Positions 1-28,015 of a stretch of DNA of 28,015 nucleotides are shown in pieces. Both the position numbers and the translations under genes were made by a program. The DNA is from Paulinella micropora (lineage: Eukaryota > Cercozoa > Imbricatea > Euglyphida): positions 114,368 through 142,382 of the forward strand of contig BJOX01000039.1 of NCBI GenBank assembly GCA_009731375.1, written 5' to 3'. How positions within the stretch are numbered: the first letter of the stretch is position 1; every line of letters begins with the position of its first letter. Under the pieces are notes generated by a model. The model was given only the letters and a program-made list of their open reading frames with translations, was not told where the DNA came from and ran no database searches.

Positions 1-173
1 AGAGCTGCCTCGAAACCCCACCCATAACAATCTGGTGTCTGCTGGGTCCTGGGCTATCAACCAGCATATGCGGAGTTTAAGATCTTTTACGCGCGCAACG
101 ACCCTCCTCCCCAGCATCTACCACCAAAGGGTTATGAGTTGGCGTCACAGTTTAACGCCTTGAGGCCATTGGG

Positions 174-237
<64 letters not shown>

Positions 238-238
238 G
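1..238. repeat. Unidentified dispersed-element-like 3' end with (AAT)n tail
   Basis: Positions 1-177 are non-repetitive and end in ...TGAGGCCATTGGGCTG directly before an (AAT)n tail (178-238). A unique sequence ending in a short tandem tail is the usual form of a non-LTR retrotransposon or SINE 3' end. No coding domain is recognised. Positions 239-330 are A/G-rich, unassigned sequence. Confidence 0.3.
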
Positions 239-329
239 TAATAATTTTAAGAATAAGAAGGGGAAGAAGGAAGAAGCAAGCAAGCTATTATTATTATGAA
301 AGTGGCGGTATATGTTCCTGTATAAATGT

Positions 330-793
330 TTACATTTTTATATGTATACTTGCATTTGTATTGTATTTGTATTTGCATGTGTATGTGTATTTGTATGTGT
401 ATGTGTATTTGTATTTGTATTTGTATTTGTATTTATATCACACCTACATACATACAAACATACATACATACGTACACATATTTAGAAAAATATACATACA
501 TATATATATATACATATATATGTATTTATATGTGTATGTGTATTTGTATTTGTGTTTGTGTTTGTATTTATATCACACCTACATACATACATACATACAT
601 ACATATATTTAGAAAAATATACATACACACACACACACATATATATATATATGTTTATATATATATATGTATTTGTATGTGTATGTGTATTTGTATTTGT
701 ATTTGTGTATGTATTTATATCACATCTACATACATACATGCATACATACATACATACATACATATATTTAGAAAAATATACATATATATATAT

Positions 794-828
<35 letters not shown>

Positions 829-1545
829 CATATGTGTATATATACATATATGCATACATACATACATACATACATACATACATGCATGCATGCATACGTG
901 CATACATACATACATACATACATACATACACACATATATACATACATACATACATGCATACATACATATATAGATACATGCATACGTACATACACACATA
1001 CACACATACAAACATGCATACGTACATACATACATACATACATACAGACATACATACATACATACATACATACATACATACATACGTACATAAATACATG
1101 CATACATGCATACATGCAAACATACGTACATACATACATACATACATACGTACATACATACATACATACATACATACATGCGTACATACATATATAGATA
1201 CATGCATACGTACATACACACATACACACATACATGCATACGTACATTCAAACATACATACATACATACATACATACTTGCATACTTGCATACATACATA
1301 CATACATACATACATACATACATACATGCATGCATACATAAATACATACATACATACATACATACATACATGCATACATACATACAGACATACATACATA
1401 CGTACATACATACGTACATACATACTTACATACATACATACATACATACATACACAATTACATACATACATGCATATATACATACATACATGCATACTTA
1501 CATACATACACACATACATACATACATACATACATACATACATAC

Positions 1546-1576
<31 letters not shown>

Positions 1577-1672
1577 CATACATACTACATGCATACATAC
1601 ATACATACATACATACATACATACATACATGCATACATACATGCATGCATACATACATACATACATACATAC

Positions 1673-1703
<31 letters not shown>

Positions 1704-1704
1704 G
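330..1704. repeat. (TATTTG)n / (ATAC)n microsatellite block with higher-order repeat
   Basis: Positions 330-800 hold three copies of a composite unit of about 130-160 bp: a TGTATTTG tract, then TTATATCACAYCTACATAC, then ATATTTAGAAAAATATAC. The TTTAGAAAAATATAC marker is near 481, 609 and 768. From 800 to 1704 the DNA is an interrupted (ATAC)n array. Frames open in both directions are translated repeats (YIHT, MYVC) and are not genes. Confidence 0.9.
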
Positions 1705-27055
<25,351 letters not shown>

Positions 27056-27064
27056 GTCAGTAAA

Positions 27065-27256
27065 GGAATAGTGAAAATTTTCGGCCAGTACAAATTATCC
27101 CGTAATAACGGTACATTGGTTATTCAAAGTTGTGAAGAATTTCGGCCAGCCGGTAATTACGGTACATTTGTTGTGCACAAGTAAAAGTTCAGCCCCGAAT
27201 TCCCCGTATTTACGGTTGGCCGAAAGGTTGAGGCGGCCGAAAATTTTCATCATTCC
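27065..27256. mobile_element. Inverted-repeat element (GGAATAGTGAAAATTTTCGG termini)
   Basis: The left end GGAATAGTGAAAATTTTCGG-CC and the reverse complement of the right end (GGAATGATGAAAATTTTCGG-CC) match over 22 bases with two mismatches. Inside is a duplicated segment with AACGGTACATT / TTACGGTACATTTG. No coding capacity. It starts nine bases after the exon 22 donor. Confidence 0.7.
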
Positions 27257-27299
27257 TTAACAACCCAACAAGAATAATAGCAGCAAGAACAAGAATAGT

Positions 27300-27417
27300 G
27301 CATTATGCGGCTAGCCACCAATTTGACGTGTTTTGCGGGCAAGCCGGACCGGGCCGGCGAGCCCGCAAAAAACGTCAAAGTTGGCACGCCGCTTATGTAG
27401 TTTTTATCGATAACCTG
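27300..27417 (+). mobile_element. GC-rich foldback element, copy 3
   Basis: It runs CATTATGCGGCTAGCC ... ATCGATAACCTG. The arms AATTTGACGTGTTTTGCGGG and CCCGCAAAAAACGTCAAAGT pair with few mismatches around a CCGGACCGGGCCGG centre. Confidence 0.8.
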
Positions 27418-27917
27418 CTCGACAGGACTGTATGCGTCCAATATTACACATACATACATGCGTACATACATACATACATACATACATACACTGCCGTCCA
27501 ATATTGGACACGCAGAGCGTAAGGGGTTGATATTAGAAGAAGAAGAAGAAGAAGAAGAAGAAGAAGAAGAAGAAGAAGAAGAAGAAGAAGAAGAAGAAGA
27601 AGAAGAAGAAGAACAGCCAACAGCAACAGCAACCAAAACATGAAGCATTTCAGGTGGTATTGGAGACATACCAAGTTTATATTATACACACGTTTCTATA
27701 CTCACTTCACTAAATACTTATTCATTTTATATACATACAGTGTCATACACAAATACATATAGATAACATATACTACATATACATATACATATACATATAC
27801 ACATACATACACATATACAATCTTGCATTCATCCTCTGCAACGCTGTTAAATCATCCAACACAGCAAGAACAACCGCAATAATAAGAATAAGAATAATAA
27901 TAATAATAATAATAATA
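27418..27917. repeat. Intron after exon 22: (ATAC)n, (GAA)n, (ATACAT)n, (AAT)n
   Basis: GCGTCCAATATT/GCCGTCCAATATT flank an (ATAC)n tract (27438-27500). (AGA)n covers 27533-27612, about 26 repeats. (ATACAT)n lies near 27770-27815 and (AAT)n at 27881-27917, which is the tail of the inverted SINE. No further PTEN exon (RTG...) found. Confidence 0.85.
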
Positions 27918-28015
27918 GTGCTTCTCTGTCAATGGCTGATGCATTTCTGCACATGCGCCTCCATCGTCTCACCCGTGAGGGGAGTACGAAGATTTGACGA
28001 TAAGCTCTAATGACA
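27918..28015 (-). mobile_element. tRNA-headed SINE, copy 3, partial (runs off the window)
   Basis: It is the reverse complement of the SINE 3' body: GTGCTTCTCTGTCAATGGCT-GATGCA... through GACGATAAGCTCTAATGACA. The tRNA-like head would lie beyond position 28015. The tail is (AAT)n on the + strand. Confidence 0.88.

Noticed and set aside
27056-28015. Next PTEN exon (RTG...)
   Set aside because: I read all three + frames of the remaining intron and found no segment starting with the expected residues. It must lie downstream.

Overview
The window is eukaryotic nuclear DNA made mostly of microsatellites: (ATCT)n, (CTAC)n, (TATG)n, (ATT)n, (CT)n, (TA)n, (TG)n and (TTACA)n arrays, broken by 14 N-gaps. 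Almost every long open reading frame here is a translated microsatellite and is not a gene. Between the arrays lie short, non-repetitive, GT-AG bounded segments of 29-100 bases whose translations join in frame into one protein.

The main result is one gene on the + strand, from before position 1705 to beyond 27055. I reconstruct 22 exons, about 1.33 kb of coding sequence in 25 kb. Exons 1-6 encode the C-terminal part of an F-BAR-type coiled-coil domain. Exons 7-12 encode a Ser/Pro/Thr-rich linker. Exons 12/13-15 encode an SH3 domain, exon 16 a lysine-rich linker, and exons 17-22 a PTEN-type phosphatase up to the catalytic loop HCKAGKG. Intron phases agree at 20 of 21 junctions. The exception, exon 6 to 7, lies over two N-gaps, where one exon is probably missing. 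The gene is open at both ends: the F-BAR N-terminus, and the PTEN residues after the P-loop together with its C2 region, are outside the window. The predicted protein would join a membrane-curvature module, a proline-ligand module and a PI(3,4,5)P3 3-phosphatase in one chain.

The second result is the way the introns have grown. Partial copies of exon edges, with their splice sites, are scattered through the microsatellites. Copies of an exon's 5' edge (acceptor plus first 15-40 bases) lie upstream of the real exon. Copies of its 3' edge (last 15-40 bases plus donor) lie downstream. At least ten exons show this, with up to eight copies of one edge. Exon 19 has seven internally deleted copies.

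The introns also hold a tRNA-headed SINE family (3 copies), a palindromic MITE-like family starting GAGAAGTTCC (about 6 copies), a GC-rich foldback element (3 copies), another inverted-repeat element, a ~180-bp tandem satellite and pyrimidine-rich minisatellites placed before acceptors.

Organism: PTEN plus F-BAR-SH3 modules and spliceosomal introns suggest an amoebozoan or opisthokont (a slime mould, a holozoan protist or an invertebrate). The sequence alone does not settle which. No promoter, start codon, stop codon, poly(A) signal, rRNA, functional tRNA or CRISPR array was identified.
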